Shown piece after piece: positions 1 to 8,544 of a stretch of DNA of 16,878 nucleotides (its first letter is position 1; each line of letters starts with the position of its first letter). Location: assembly GCA_022496185.1 (NCBI GenBank), contig WTXG01000505.1:1-16878 (forward strand). The letters run 5' to 3'. A model generated the notes under the pieces. That model did no database searches and was not told the origin of the DNA. It saw nothing but the letters and a program-made list of their open reading frames with translations. The position numbers were made by a program, and so were the translations under genes. The DNA comes from Multifurca ochricompacta (taxonomy: Eukaryota; Basidiomycota; Agaricomycetes; Russulales; Russulaceae).

Positions 1-170
1 TCGTATTCAACTGGCTGGTACTGGTTGTCGTGATAGACATAGTATCCAAACTTGGTTTCAAAATCTTTCCAGACGGCAGAGCCAAGGACCTGTTGTGAAA
101 GGTTATCCTCGTCTCGACGGTCGATGAGTTCTTCAGTGTGTAAGGTCTGGCTTCGGCTAGATGAAGCCAT
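1..170 (-). CDS. gag: Gag N-terminus of element E, partial
   Basis: An ATG at 168-170 (minus) opens a frame that stays open to the window edge, about 56 codons. The product begins MASSSRSQTL and includes YYVYHDNQYQPVEY. It aligns along its whole length with the segment of element A at 2263-2430, where the start is GTG. No domain is recognisable this early; by position it is the start of the Gag structural protein that packages element RNA into virus-like particles. The start is chosen because the ATG lies 9 nt after the PBS and nothing upstream fits. The rest lies outside the window. Confidence 0.65.
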   Translation of the reverse strand, partial: MASSSRSQTLHTEELIDRRDEDNLSQQVLGSAVWKDFETKFGYYVYHDNQYQPVEY

Positions 171-178
171 GGTGGGAG

Positions 179-189
179 AGACTCAACTT
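179..189 (-). promoter_or_regulatory. Primer-binding site of element E, self-priming type
   Basis: The minus-strand sequence AAGTTGAGTCT starts 2 nt after the LTR end. It is the exact reverse complement of AGACTCAACTT at 425-415 in the LTR, the predicted first 11 nt of the element RNA. Such an arrangement is known for Tf1-type elements, which prime minus-strand DNA with their own mRNA 5' end. I did not recognise a tRNA 3' end in it. Confidence 0.75.
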
Positions 190-191
190 AA

Positions 192-783
192 TGTAACGCC
201 TGGTGCGGGCATTCAGCACAACATGTGATAAGTTGCGTAGCGAAACTACGAAGTCAAGTGTGCACTGTCTTTCAAGTACATGGAGATCGGGGAGAAGTCA
301 ATACCAAGGAGCTAATCCCTTAGTACCGGTGAGTGGAAGAGTGCCAGAAGCACTGAGATGATTCAAGAGTCAGGTCTAGGATTACCCAGAAGGTAATGCA
401 CCAAGTCGATTAAGAAGTTGAGTCTAAGGCATACAGGCTATCTAGGCAGGCCTTATATATGTAATAGAGATCGGAGTCTGAATTGGAGTAACATACTTGA
501 TGTATCAACAAAGTCGTAATGTATCTAAATGGGAATGGGGTCAAGTGGGCCAGATGAGAATATACATAGACGGATCCAGTATAGTCGTGATTCTGGTGGG
601 AAAATACGTAAGAGTTCTGATGTAAAGTATGAGTCACAGATAAGCAAGAAGTCGAGTCATAGATAAGGGGCAAACAAGGACAACGCCAGTCATAACACAG
701 TCAACAAAGGGTAAGCACAACCAAACAACGAGTCATGTGAAAATGGAGAAAGGAAACAAGACGATGTAGCAGGGTTTGTAACA
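192..783 (-). repeat. LTR of element E, 592 bp
   Basis: On the minus strand it begins TGTTACAAAC (783) and ends GCGTTACA (192), so it has TG...CA ends and imperfect terminal inverted repeats. Its length matches the 593/594-bp LTRs of element A. A TATA box (TATATAAG, 459-452) lies 34 nt before the predicted RNA start at 425. An AGTGC/GCACT hairpin (354-340) and a GGGATTAGCTCC motif follow. The far copy of this LTR is off-window. Confidence 0.85.
452..459 (-). promoter_or_regulatory. TATA box of the element E LTR
   Basis: TATATAAG on the minus strand, within ATTACATATATAAG, a stretch also present in the element A LTR. The predicted RNA start (AGACTCAACTT, from 425) is 34 nt downstream, the same spacing as in A and D. 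Confidence 0.6.
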
Positions 784-1650
784 ACATGGGTATTGTTCTG
801 GTCAGCTGTGGGGGAGGGAGTTGTCCAACAGCACGTATTCTGACTTGCTCTTTATCTGCCTCTGGATGGCGTCTATAGAAGTCTTCAATGAGCTTGGGCG
901 CAAAGACGTCCGCAGCAGGTTCCCATGAGTTGTCAGCATCAGGGAATCCCTTCCATTTGATCAGGTAGTGGAGCTTCTGATTACACCCTCGACCCTTCCA
1001 CTTTGCATCAGTGATATGCTCTACCTCCCATTCTGGCTCTCTGTCAACTAGGTCAGGAGGGGGTCTAGGGAAATTCTGTCTGTGAATGGAAGTTTCTTTG
1101 TACGGTGTCAGAAGACCGGCATGAAAAATGGGATGTATCTTCCAGGTGGCAGGTAACATAAGCTTGTACATGATGTCCAAGAGTTTCTGTTCAATTAAAA
1201 AGGGGCCGTGGCATCTGGGAGCTAATTTCGCTGTTGGGTGTGACATGTGGATGTTACGCCCTTCTAGCCAGACTTGATCTCTGACCTGATAGGGCATAAA
1301 CCTAGTGGGCTTCTCAGCCAGGGTCCTTTGCGCCTTCTGGAGGTTTCTATTGGCTGATTCCCGTATTTCCTTCCATTGGCTGATATGCTGTGTCACAGAT
1401 GGTACATTTGTGGGTTTGTCCATCCACGTGGTGCGAGGGTTCCATCCCATAATAAGGGAGAAGGGGGTGGCTTTCATTGTTCCATTTGGCCAACTGTTAT
1501 GCACGAATTCAGCTGTTGCCAGCCATTCTGCCCAGTCGTCCTGTTGTTCATTACACCAGAATCAAAGGTATTGTTCCAACCATTGATTTGTATGCTCTGA
1601 TTGACCATCTGTTTGAGGGTGATAGGCTGTGGAGATGTTCTGTTGGATGT
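784..1650 (-). pseudogene. pol: Element B integrase C-terminal half with chromodomain
   Basis: The fragment starts at 1650 within the integrase catalytic core (NISTAYHPQTDGQSE, holding the third acidic catalytic residue). It continues through the GPF segment (about 1220-1190) to a chromodomain (YLIKWKGF...NSWEP, about 985-915). Chromodomains tether such integrases to modified histones. The zinc-binding domain and the first two catalytic aspartates are absent because the insertion of A is accompanied by a deletion. A premature TGA at 1564-1562 replaces the Arg (CGA) of the YLRFW motif. The frame has no stop before the LTR of E and runs 83 nt into it, ending at 701, so the last ~27 codons are LTR-derived. 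Family assignment is firm; it cannot encode a working integrase. Confidence 0.85.
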
Positions 1651-1974
1651 TGTTACAACCTCTACCAAGCAACCCCATTTCTTCCACCTCCCCAACAACG
1701 ACCCGTCCCTGCCACCCACTCTACACTTCATGATCACGTCCCCATCCTGGGACCCATCACGTGCCTTGCTCCCATCCCCATGATTTACTTTGGACTTGTT
1801 GACACCCTGTGTACCTATGTTTGACCCTTTATCGCTTATCTTGTTATCTGCTTATCTTTATGTTCGGACACTTACTTAATACCCTATCAGAAGCCCGACT
1901 TTACGCCATCTGCTTCCGTGTATTTGGGCCCACTTGACTCTGTTATCTTATCTACAGACACCCACTCAATTACA

Positions 1975-1981
1975 TATATAA
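1975..1981 (+). promoter_or_regulatory. TATA box of the element A 5' LTR
   Basis: TATATAA within ATTACATATATAAG, conserved in the 3' LTR (from about 8869) and in the LTR of E. It is 34 nt upstream of the sequence that pairs with the PBS, the expected distance from TATA to RNA start. Confidence 0.65.
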
Positions 1982-2008
1982 GTCTGCTGTAGCTACATTG
2001 TAGACCTC

Positions 2009-2019
2009 AGACTCGACTT
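2009..2019 (+). promoter_or_regulatory. Predicted RNA 5' end and self-primer of element A
   Basis: AGACTCGACTT is the exact reverse complement of the PBS at 2246-2256. In Tf1-type elements the first 11 nt of the mRNA fold back, are cut by RNase H and prime reverse transcription. The length (11), the place (just after TATA) and the perfect match fit this. In the 3' LTR the same site (8904-8914) has one C-to-T change and would pair less well. Confidence 0.75.
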
Positions 2020-2080
2020 ATTAAATACATCGGTGTTTGTCTTCTGGACTCTCCCTTGAACCCTTTGACTCGATTGTCTC

Positions 2081-2095
2081 AGTGCTTTTGGCACT
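2081..2095 (+). other. Hairpin in the transcribed LTR region of element A
   Basis: AGTGC-TTTTG-GCACT, a 5-bp stem with a 5-nt loop, 72 nt into the predicted RNA. The 3' LTR (8976-8990) has it unchanged. The E LTR keeps the stem at 354-340 with loop TTCTG. Self-priming elements need RNA structure around the primer for cleavage, and this hairpin is a candidate part of it; that role is inferred. Confidence 0.45.
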
Positions 2096-2245
2096 TTCCG
2101 CTCAACATTGTCACTAGGGAACAGCCCCTTTGACTTTGACTCTTCCACTCAAACGCTCCAAGAGGTCCTATTGGCCTCTTATCTAAACGAATGTACGAAG
2201 CTGTCGCACAAGTCATGCAGAACATCTCACACCAGACATAACATC

Positions 2246-2256
2246 AAGTCGAGTCT
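2246..2256 (+). promoter_or_regulatory. Primer-binding site of element A, self-priming type
   Basis: AAGTCGAGTCT begins 2 nt after the 5' LTR and is fully complementary to 2009-2019. In E the same site reads AAGTTGAGTCT and its partner AGACTCAACTT, a compensatory C-G to T-A change that preserves pairing. Confidence 0.78.
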
Positions 2257-2262
2257 CTCACA

Positions 2263-3773
2263 GTGGCTTCCAGCCGCAGTCAGACCCTCTTCCGGGAAGA
2301 ACTCATCGAACGCAGAGACGAGCATAATCTTTCACAGCAAGTACTTGGCTCTGCCACCTGGAAAGACTTTGAGTCCGAGTTTGGATACTATGTCTATCAC
2401 GACGGAAGATACCAACCAGTAGAATACGACGATGAAAAGAGAGTCTGGTATTGCATCTGATACTCGGACAGCTGACACTCTTGGGTCACTACAAGACCTG
2501 CCCCACCCGAATTTGGATTAGGCCCGTGGAGAGAAAACCCTCCAGCCATTGTCATGGACTCCGAGCCAGAGGAGTACGTAGAAGAACCCAGCGAAGAAGC
2601 ACCGGCATTAGCAGAGACTATGTTCCGGTTGCACCTGAAGTTGTCACGATCAGAGCCCCTGCTTTGGCAACTCCACAGATATCCATACAGTCCGCCGATA
2701 CAGTAACCCCATTCTATCAAAACATGTCAACAATCGCCGCCCAACTCCCCGACCCTGCTCCACCAGCCCCTGTAGCACCACCACTGAACATTCCCCCCCC
2801 CTCTGGACGCCTGTCTGGAGTGTTACCCCAGATGTTCACTGGGGACCGCTCGCAAAGCAAGAAATTTATGTTGGAGTTCATGACATTCAAGAACTTCAAT
2901 CATGATGTCCCACAGATTGTTAACCCATTTCAAAGGGCCAATCTGTTTCTTTCTCTGGTCCAAGGGGATGCAGTGGATGACTGGATGATGGAACAATTAG
3001 AGTGGCTAAACGAGCAGGTTGAGAGCGGACGACGGACTACGAGCGAAGGTCTTTGGGAGACCATAGCTGAGAGATTTAAGGATGCCTTCACAGATGGGCA
3101 GGCCAAACAGAAAGCTGCCTGGGAATTAAAGTCCCTCAGGATGGAAAAAGGAGAACTTGATGCATATGTAGCCAAGTTCAGAAGTTTAGCCAACAGAGCT
3201 GGCTACGACACAGACGAGGAGGCCACACTGGACCTCTTCTCCCAAGGACTACCCAACCCCCTAGTCAAAAACATTATACAGTTCCATCATCCCCATGACT
3301 GGGACACCTGGGTTGATGCTGCCCGGTGGCAACAACAGGACTATTTAGACTTCCAGACACGATTTGGGGTCGACACCAGGAAAGGAAAAACCAGAGACCA
3401 GTGGAAGGCCACCTTTGGAGTGAAGCCTGCCCAGCACACCCAGCGGGACCCGAACGCTATGGATACCTCTGCAGATCGGGCCCGAGCTCGAGCAGCGCTC
3501 ACAGAAGACAAGCGGCAAACCCTCATGAAAGAAGGACGTTGCTTCCGTTGCAGAGCGTTAGGGCACATGTCTCGAGACTGCCCCAAGAAGGGAGTACAAA
3601 TCACTGCCACCACTGTGGCACCAGAACACCCTGCTCAGAATAACCCACCAACTGTGGATAAGCGATCTAAAGAAGAGAAGGCTCAAGACATATGGGCGAA
3701 TATGATGAAGGAGAGTGAGGAAGTGCGTGCCATATTAGTAGAAAAGGCGTTTGCGAAAAAGGATTTTTGTTAG
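2263..3773 (+). pseudogene. gag: Gag of element A (capsid plus CCHC zinc knuckle), disrupted at the N-terminus
   Basis: Gag forms virus-like particles and binds element RNA. The capsid-type region lies at about 2850-3370 (motifs FMLEFMTFKNFN, LRMEKGELDAYVAKFRSLA, LFSQGLPNPLVKN). A zinc knuckle CFRCRALGHMSRDC (C-x2-C-x4-H-x4-C) is at about 3540-3580. The 440-codon frame 2451-3773 is intact, but its first ~55 codons look like out-of-frame reading. The matching N-terminus seems to be in another frame: 2263 onwards, where the codon equal to the ATG of E is GTG, then TGA stops at 2458 and 2473, then MDSEPEEYVEEPSEE from 2554, with a shift into the main frame near 2620. Both TGAs may have been CGA. 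The stop at 3771 overlaps the start of pol in the -1 frame. Confidence 0.82.
3761..3769 (+). promoter_or_regulatory. Candidate -1 frameshift site at the gag/pol junction of element A
   Basis: GGATTTTTG is shared exactly with element B (11067-11059 on the minus strand). In both copies gag stops within two codons of it (TGT TAG in A, TGA in B) and protease opens in the -1 frame. It is not a textbook X-XXY-YYZ heptamer. The T5 run lets the Phe tRNA slip by one base. Conserved position supports a programmed shift; a shared ancestral indel is the alternative. Confidence 0.4.
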
Positions 3774-5854
3774 GCTCAAACCCATCAGCCTGGGCGCGAG
3801 CACTCCATGTTACCTCTGTGTATGCTAGTCGATTCAAATCATTGAAAATACCAGTCCATTTTGAAACTACACAGAGGACGGCCAATCGAGATATCCTAGT
3901 GGACTCTGGAGCCACAGACAATTTTATTCACCCACGACTGCTCAGAACAATGGGTTTGGGACAGCTGGCACTTCCCCAAGAAAAGAACATTTGGAACATT
4001 GATGGGATGGCCAATCGTGCTGGGAAGATCACCCACTACACAGATCTGAGGGTCCAGGTTGGAGAGGTTACAAAGAACATTTGCTTCCTAATCACGGATC
4101 TAGGGATGAAGACCTTATTCTGGGATACCCATGGCTCGCGGCATTCGAACCCAAGATTAATTGGGCTGATGCAACGATGGATAAAGAATCGTACCCCACC
4201 ATCATTACATCGATGGGCTACGATTACGCAGTCAGACACCCAATGATAAAAGCCACCGTACAGAAGAAGACGACCCAGGCTACTGTTATGTCACCAAGGC
4301 ATTGGCTCAAAAAGTGGTACAAGGGCAGACAGAAAAGACATACAGCGACGTAGTGCCGAGTACCTACCATCGGCATTGGAAGGTATTTTCCGAGGAAGAA
4401 TCCCAGCGTTTTCCACCCTCTAGACCATGGGACCACGCCATAGACCTACTCCCAGGTACACCAACTGCCATAGACTGTAAAATCTACCCATTGTCCCAGT
4501 TGGAGCAGGTCGCATTAACGGAATTCCTCGAAGAACATTTGGCCAAAGGTTACATTCGCCCATCCAAGTCGCAGTATGCCTCACCCTTCTTCTTTATCAA
4601 GAAGAAGGATGGCAAGCTGCGACCGGTTCAGGATTATCAACGAATCAATGCATACACCGTGAAGAATGCCTACCCCCTGCTGCTCATCTCTGAACTCATC
4701 GACACCATGAGGGATAAGTCTCTCTTCTCGAAGATGGACGTGCGGTGGGGTTATAACAATGTTAGAATCAAGGAAGGTGACCAGTGCAAGGCAGCATTCA
4801 AGACAAATCAAGGGTTGTTCGAACCCAATGTCATGTTCTTTGGTCTCACGAACTCGCCAGCAACATTCCAGTCTATGATGAATCACATCTTCCACGATCT
4901 TATTCTCACAGGAGAAGTAGTGGTCTATATGGACGACATCTTGGTCGCGACTTCAGACAATCCAGACCACCATCGAGACCGAGTGCATCAGGTACTGGAT
5001 ATACTGCAGGAACACGACTTGTATCTCAAGCCTGCTAAGTGTTCCTTCGAGCAGCGGAGCGTTGAGTACCTAGGAGTCATCTTGGAAGGAGGTGGGTGCA
5101 TATGGACCCCATTAAAGTACAAGGAATCCGAGAATGGCCGGTACCGACCTGTGTCAAGGATGTCTGGTCATTCATTGGATTCTGCAACTTCTACTGACAA
5201 TTCGTCAAGGGGTTTTCAGGCATAGTGCAACCATTGAATGACCTACTAAAAAAGGATGTACCATGGCATTGGGGTACAGCACAGCAGCAGGCATTCGAAC
5301 AAATTAGGGACCTCGTCGGTTCAGAACCAGTACTCATCCAGCCGGATCTGAGTCACCCCTTTGAATTAGAGGTGGATGCCTCTCACTTTGCGAATGGAGC
5401 GGTGTTATACCAAAGGGATGCCGCACAAATACTTCACCCAGTGGCATACTACTCTGAGACTTTCTCCCCGGCAGAGAGAAATTATGACATCTGGGACAGG
5501 GAGCTCTTAGCCATAGTCAAGGCATTACGACACTGGCGACCCTACCTGGCAGGAACCCCCCACAAGACCATCATCCACACTGATCATTCCAACCTATTAT
5601 ACTGGAAAGAACCCCACAAAATCAGTCGACGTGTGGCACGAGAAGTCTTGGAGTTAGAAGAATACAATTTCACGCTGAAACACATTGCTGGGAGTCAGAA
5701 CGCTAGAGCAGATGCATTGTCGTGCAGACCAGACATGCATACAGGGGAGGACGACAATAACGACATCACTGTCCTCCCAGAGGAGGTATTGCCAAGGCAG
5801 CTGTCGTCAGTCTCCATGACATGGACCTTTGGGCACAAGTTTCCCAAAATATGA
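3761..5854 (+). pseudogene. pol: Pol of element A, first part: protease, reverse transcriptase, RNase H (broken)
   Basis: Protease: the catalytic triad DSG is in LVDSGATDNF at about 3893-3922. Reverse transcriptase: [19 protein letters not shown] (about 4590-4650), [15 protein letters not shown] (about 4747), catalytic YMDD at 4926-4937. RNase H: LEVDASHFANGA (about 5365), AERNYDIWDRELLAIVKALR (about 5470-5530), HTDHSNLLYW (about 5577), ADALS (about 5708). Breaks against element B: -1 bp near 4105, a shift near 4258, -1 bp near 5092, TGA at 5195-5197 where B has CGA (Arg), and a shift near 5820. Long open stretches are 3767-4246, 4302-5225 and 5225-5854. Domain calls are firm; the protein is not made as a unit. 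Confidence 0.9.
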
Positions 5855-7239
5855 ACCAGGACCTGTGCCTTTCATGGGCTGACACTCACAATTTGAAGAA
5901 AATCAGTGGTCTTTGGTGGAAAGATGGGGACCGACTCGTTGTCACCAGTGGTGACAACATTAAGAGGGGGGTGATCCATTTTCATCATGACCTTCCCTCC
6001 GCTGGCCATCCAGGCATCGCCAACACCTACGCCCTGGCTAAAAGAGACTATTGGTGGCCCAACATGAAACAGGACATTGAAAGCTACGTATGGGGATGCG
6101 CGTCATGTCAGGCAAACAAGGTGAACACGCACCCAAAAGTCCCACCAACGTACCCTATCACACCCACTGCATCGACTCCCTTCCAGACCATCACCATGGA
6201 CTTCATTGTCAAGCTGCCCAAATCGCGAGGCTTCGACACTATCCTTACAATTACAGACCATGATTGCTCCAAAGCAGCCCTCTTCATCCCCTGTAACGAA
6301 ACCATTACAGCTGAAGGAGTGGCAAAACTATACCTGGACCACGTATACCGTCACTACAGACTCCCCAAGAAGATCATCTCTGACAGGGATACCCGTTTCA
6401 CATCGGCATTTGCAAGGACCCTATGTAAAACATTGGACATCACACAGAACATCTCCACAGCATACCATCCCCAAATGGACAGACAGTCTGAACGGACGAA
6501 CCAATGGCTAGAACAGTACCTCCGATTCTGGTGCAACGGCAGGCAAGATGACTGGGCAGAATGGCTATCGACTGCGGAGTTTGCCCATAACTCGTGGCCC
6601 AATGGGACGACAAAAGCTACCCCTTTTTCCCTTATCATGGGCTGGACTCCACGCACCACATGGACAGATAAGCCCGTCAACGTCCTGTCAGTAACCAAAC
6701 GGATAAGCCAATGGGAAGAACTGCGACAATCGGCCAATGAGAATCTGGTAAAGGCGCAACAACTTCTGACAGCACAGCCGAGCATGTTCACACCTTATCG
6801 GACCAATGACTGGGTCTGGCTCGAGGGCAGGAATATTCACACATCACACCCCTCGGCCAAACTAGCACCCCGACGTCATGGACCCTTCCAGATCACAAGG
6901 AAGCTGTCAGACGTATCATATGAATTGAAGTTGCCGCCGAAATGGAAGATCCACCCAGTCTTCCATGCCAAACTTCTAACCCCTTACAAGGAAACCTCCA
7001 TTCATGGAGAAAACTTCCCTAGACCCCTGCCTGACCTTATCGACGGCGAAGAAGAGTGGGAAGTGGAACGTGTCCTAAACTCCAAGCGACAAGGCCGAGG
7101 GCGCAGACTGTACTACCTGATTAAGTGGAAGGGATTCCCAGACTCCAACAATTCGTGGGAACCAGCCGGGGATATCTCTGCCCCGGACCTTATCTCAGAG
7201 TTCCACACCTGACACCCAGAAGCGCCTAAGAATGCTTAA
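5821..7239 (+). pseudogene. pol: Pol of element A, second part: integrase with chromodomain
   Basis: An open 463-codon stretch runs to TGA 7210-7212. The zinc-binding HHCC region has HFHHDLPSAGHPG and CASC (about 5980-6110). The catalytic core holds TITMDFIVKLP, IISDRDTRF and YHPQMDRQSERTNQ, so the D, D and E residues remain. A GPF segment follows (about 6870-6890), then a chromodomain (YLIKWKGF...NNSWEP, about 7110-7165). Two core motifs are odd: DHDCSK where element C has DRFSK, and HPQMDRQ where B and C have HPQTDGQ/E. The closing TGA probably replaces CGA: B reads FYRRHPEA, C reads FHHRHPT with CGA, A reads FHT-stop-HPEA. The next stop is TAA 7237-7239. Integrase inserts element cDNA; the chromodomain directs it to chromatin marks. 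Confidence 0.88.
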
Positions 7240-7244
7240 AAGAA

Positions 7245-8513
7245 ATGCCCCAGACCTCATCGATTCCCCAGTACATGCTCTCTCAGCAATGTCCTAACAC
7301 TATCCAATCCATCATGTCTTTTGTCGCTGCCAACGCTGCCGTCGATGCCTTCACTGCCACCACTGTAGTGGATGAGAACTTCCCCTCCGCTCATCCCTCC
7401 ACACGTCCCTCTTCCCCCATTGACTACGAAGCTGCCGAGGCCCGAGTCAAAAACCAGTCCCCGAACCCAAACGACGATTTCGAACATAGCGAAGAGCCAC
7501 ACCCGAATGATCTGCTAGGCATGGAGCTGGACGATGAGGTGCCCGAGTTTCCCTTCTTTGCCAACAACCCCAACTCCTCGACCTACTTCCCCCTCGAGAT
7601 CACCATGGCTGACAGGACCACCGCCATCACCAAGTATATATTCTACACCAACGGAGGCATGGATGTAGCTGGATGCATGAAGAAAGATGGCCCTGTCTAT
7701 GGGGCCCTGGTCTATTTAGAAGAAAGGTATACAGGATGTCTCCACCACACGATGACTGATGAGCAGCTCGGACATTTGGCTGCCGAGGACTCCCGCGCCT
7801 TTGCAATTGACGAAGTGCTGAACGATATGCGCCTTCCGTGTCTCAAAGCCGAGGTGATGAGACTGTGGAAGAACCTGACACTGCGCACCACGCTTAACAA
7901 ACAGTACAAAGAACATGCGAAGATGATGGCGAGGCTGACGAACAGCATGTTCCAAGTCAAACAGGAGTTGGTGGAGATAAGGAAGAGGCTGGAGAGAGGG
8001 GACGCCTATCAGATGATCGCTGAATGGTACGCCGACACATATGCACGACCCCTCCCCCCACGATCATTAGGGGCCGCCCTGAGGCTGATACCGAACCGAT
8101 TCGAAATGCCACAAATGCATGAGAACCCTCGTGGGGAGACGTGCTGGCGATGTGATAGTAAGTATCACATCAGCTGGAACTGCCCCTTGAACCACAAGTG
8201 GTGCCGGCATTGTCACAGCAACCTCCACTGGAGCCAGTTCTGCATCTTCCGCCGAGTGGGAGTGGCCCCAACGATCGTCAATCCATCGGGGTGGTGCGGT
8301 AAGTGCCTCTGCCACAATTCCGGACACTGCGAGTTGGACTGCCCGATCCATGACGTGTGCCGCCTATGTGGCCAACGCGGTCCATATGGCTTCCTTCGCA
8401 CCCACCAATGTCCGCAGGATTCCGACAAGGAGAATTACACAATGGATGATCGTAATGTAGCTGACAATTACTTGGAGTTGGTACAGGATGATGACGGTAC
8501 GAGTCGTTTCTAG
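7245..8513 (+). CDS. Accessory ORF of element A: 422-aa protein with serial zinc knuckles, function unknown
   Basis: An unbroken sense-strand ORF starts 5 bp after the original integrase stop and ends 31 bp before the 3' LTR, so it belongs to the element. ATG at 7245 gives 422 aa; a later ATG at 7314 is also possible. Residues 1-120 are acidic and low in order (PNDDFEHSEEPHP, MELDDEVPEF). Residues 200-252 are charged and probably helical (KQYKEHAKMMARL, ELVEIRKRLERG). The C-terminus holds two exact C-x2-C-x4-H-x4-C knuckles, C300/C303/H308/C313 and C320/C323/H328/C333. Two variants follow, C351/C354/H361/C366 and C372/C375/H387/C389. This suggests RNA or single-strand DNA binding, as in Gag nucleocapsid, but the rest does not resemble the A gag and I do not recognise the family. 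No membrane or signal segment is seen. Unlike gag and pol of this copy it carries no stop or shift. Confidence 0.75.
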   Translation: MPQTSSIPQYMLSQQCPNTIQSIMSFVAANAAVDAFTATTVVDENFPSAHPSTRPSSPIDYEAAEARVKNQSPNPNDDFEHSEEPHPNDLLGMELDDEVPEFPFFANNPNSSTYFPLEITMADRTTAITKYIFYTNGGMDVAGCMKKDGPVYGALVYLEERYTGCLHHTMTDEQLGHLAAEDSRAFAIDEVLNDMRLPCLKAEVMRLWKNLTLRTTLNKQYKEHAKMMARLTNSMFQVKQELVEIRKRLERGDAYQMIAEWYADTYARPLPPRSLGAALRLIPNRFEMPQMHENPRGETCWRCDSKYHISWNCPLNHKWCRHCHSNLHWSQFCIFRRVGVAPTIVNPSGWCGKCLCHNSGHCELDCPIHDVCRLCGQRGPYGFLRTHQCPQDSDKENYTMDDRNVADNYLELVQDDDGTSRF

Positions 8514-8530
8514 CCAGGTCTGCTAGAACC

Positions 8531-8544
8531 AGAAGAGGGGGTGA
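8531..8544 (+). promoter_or_regulatory. Polypurine tract of element A
   Basis: AGAAGAGGGGGTGA is purine-rich and directly precedes the 3' LTR at 8545, the normal place for the RNase H-resistant primer of plus-strand DNA. The last codons of the accessory ORF end 18 nt upstream. Confidence 0.75.

Larger units (their letters stand above)
1..783 (-). mobile_element. Element E: 5' end of a Ty3/Gypsy chromovirus (5' LTR, PBS, gag start), truncated by the window edge
   Basis: Read on the minus strand, an LTR (783 to 192) is followed by a primer-binding site (189-179) and a gag start codon at 170 that reads off the left edge. The PBS perfectly complements the predicted RNA start inside this same LTR, so the LTR is the 5' LTR of an element continuing to the left. 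Integrase sequence of element B abuts the LTR on the right without a polypurine tract. That favours E having inserted into B just past the chromodomain, over E and B sharing one LTR in a head-to-tail tandem. The LTR is related in layout to that of element A but is clearly a different subfamily. Confidence 0.8.
1651..2243 (+). repeat. 5' LTR of element A, 593 bp
   Basis: Begins TGTTACAACC and ends GACATAACA. Pairs with 8545-9138 along its whole length; by eye about 22 transitions, no transversions and one T indel separate them. It holds a TATA box (1975-1981), the predicted RNA start (2009) and a short hairpin (2081-2095). U3 is pyrimidine-rich with repeated TTATC motifs near 1830-1857. Confidence 0.95.

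Noticed and set aside
410..673. 87-codon minus-strand ORF
   Set aside because: Lies wholly in the U3/R part of the E LTR with no recognisable motif.
701..783. Extra C-terminal domain on B integrase
   Set aside because: These codons are LTR sequence of E read through after loss of the natural stop.
2244..2262. tRNA-type primer-binding site
   Set aside because: No recognisable tRNA 3' end; the 11-nt match to the element's own RNA start explains the site better.
2397..2720. 107-codon minus-strand ORF opposite the start of gag
   Set aside because: Antisense to the gag N-terminus; low-complexity Gly/Ser content mirrors the gag codons.
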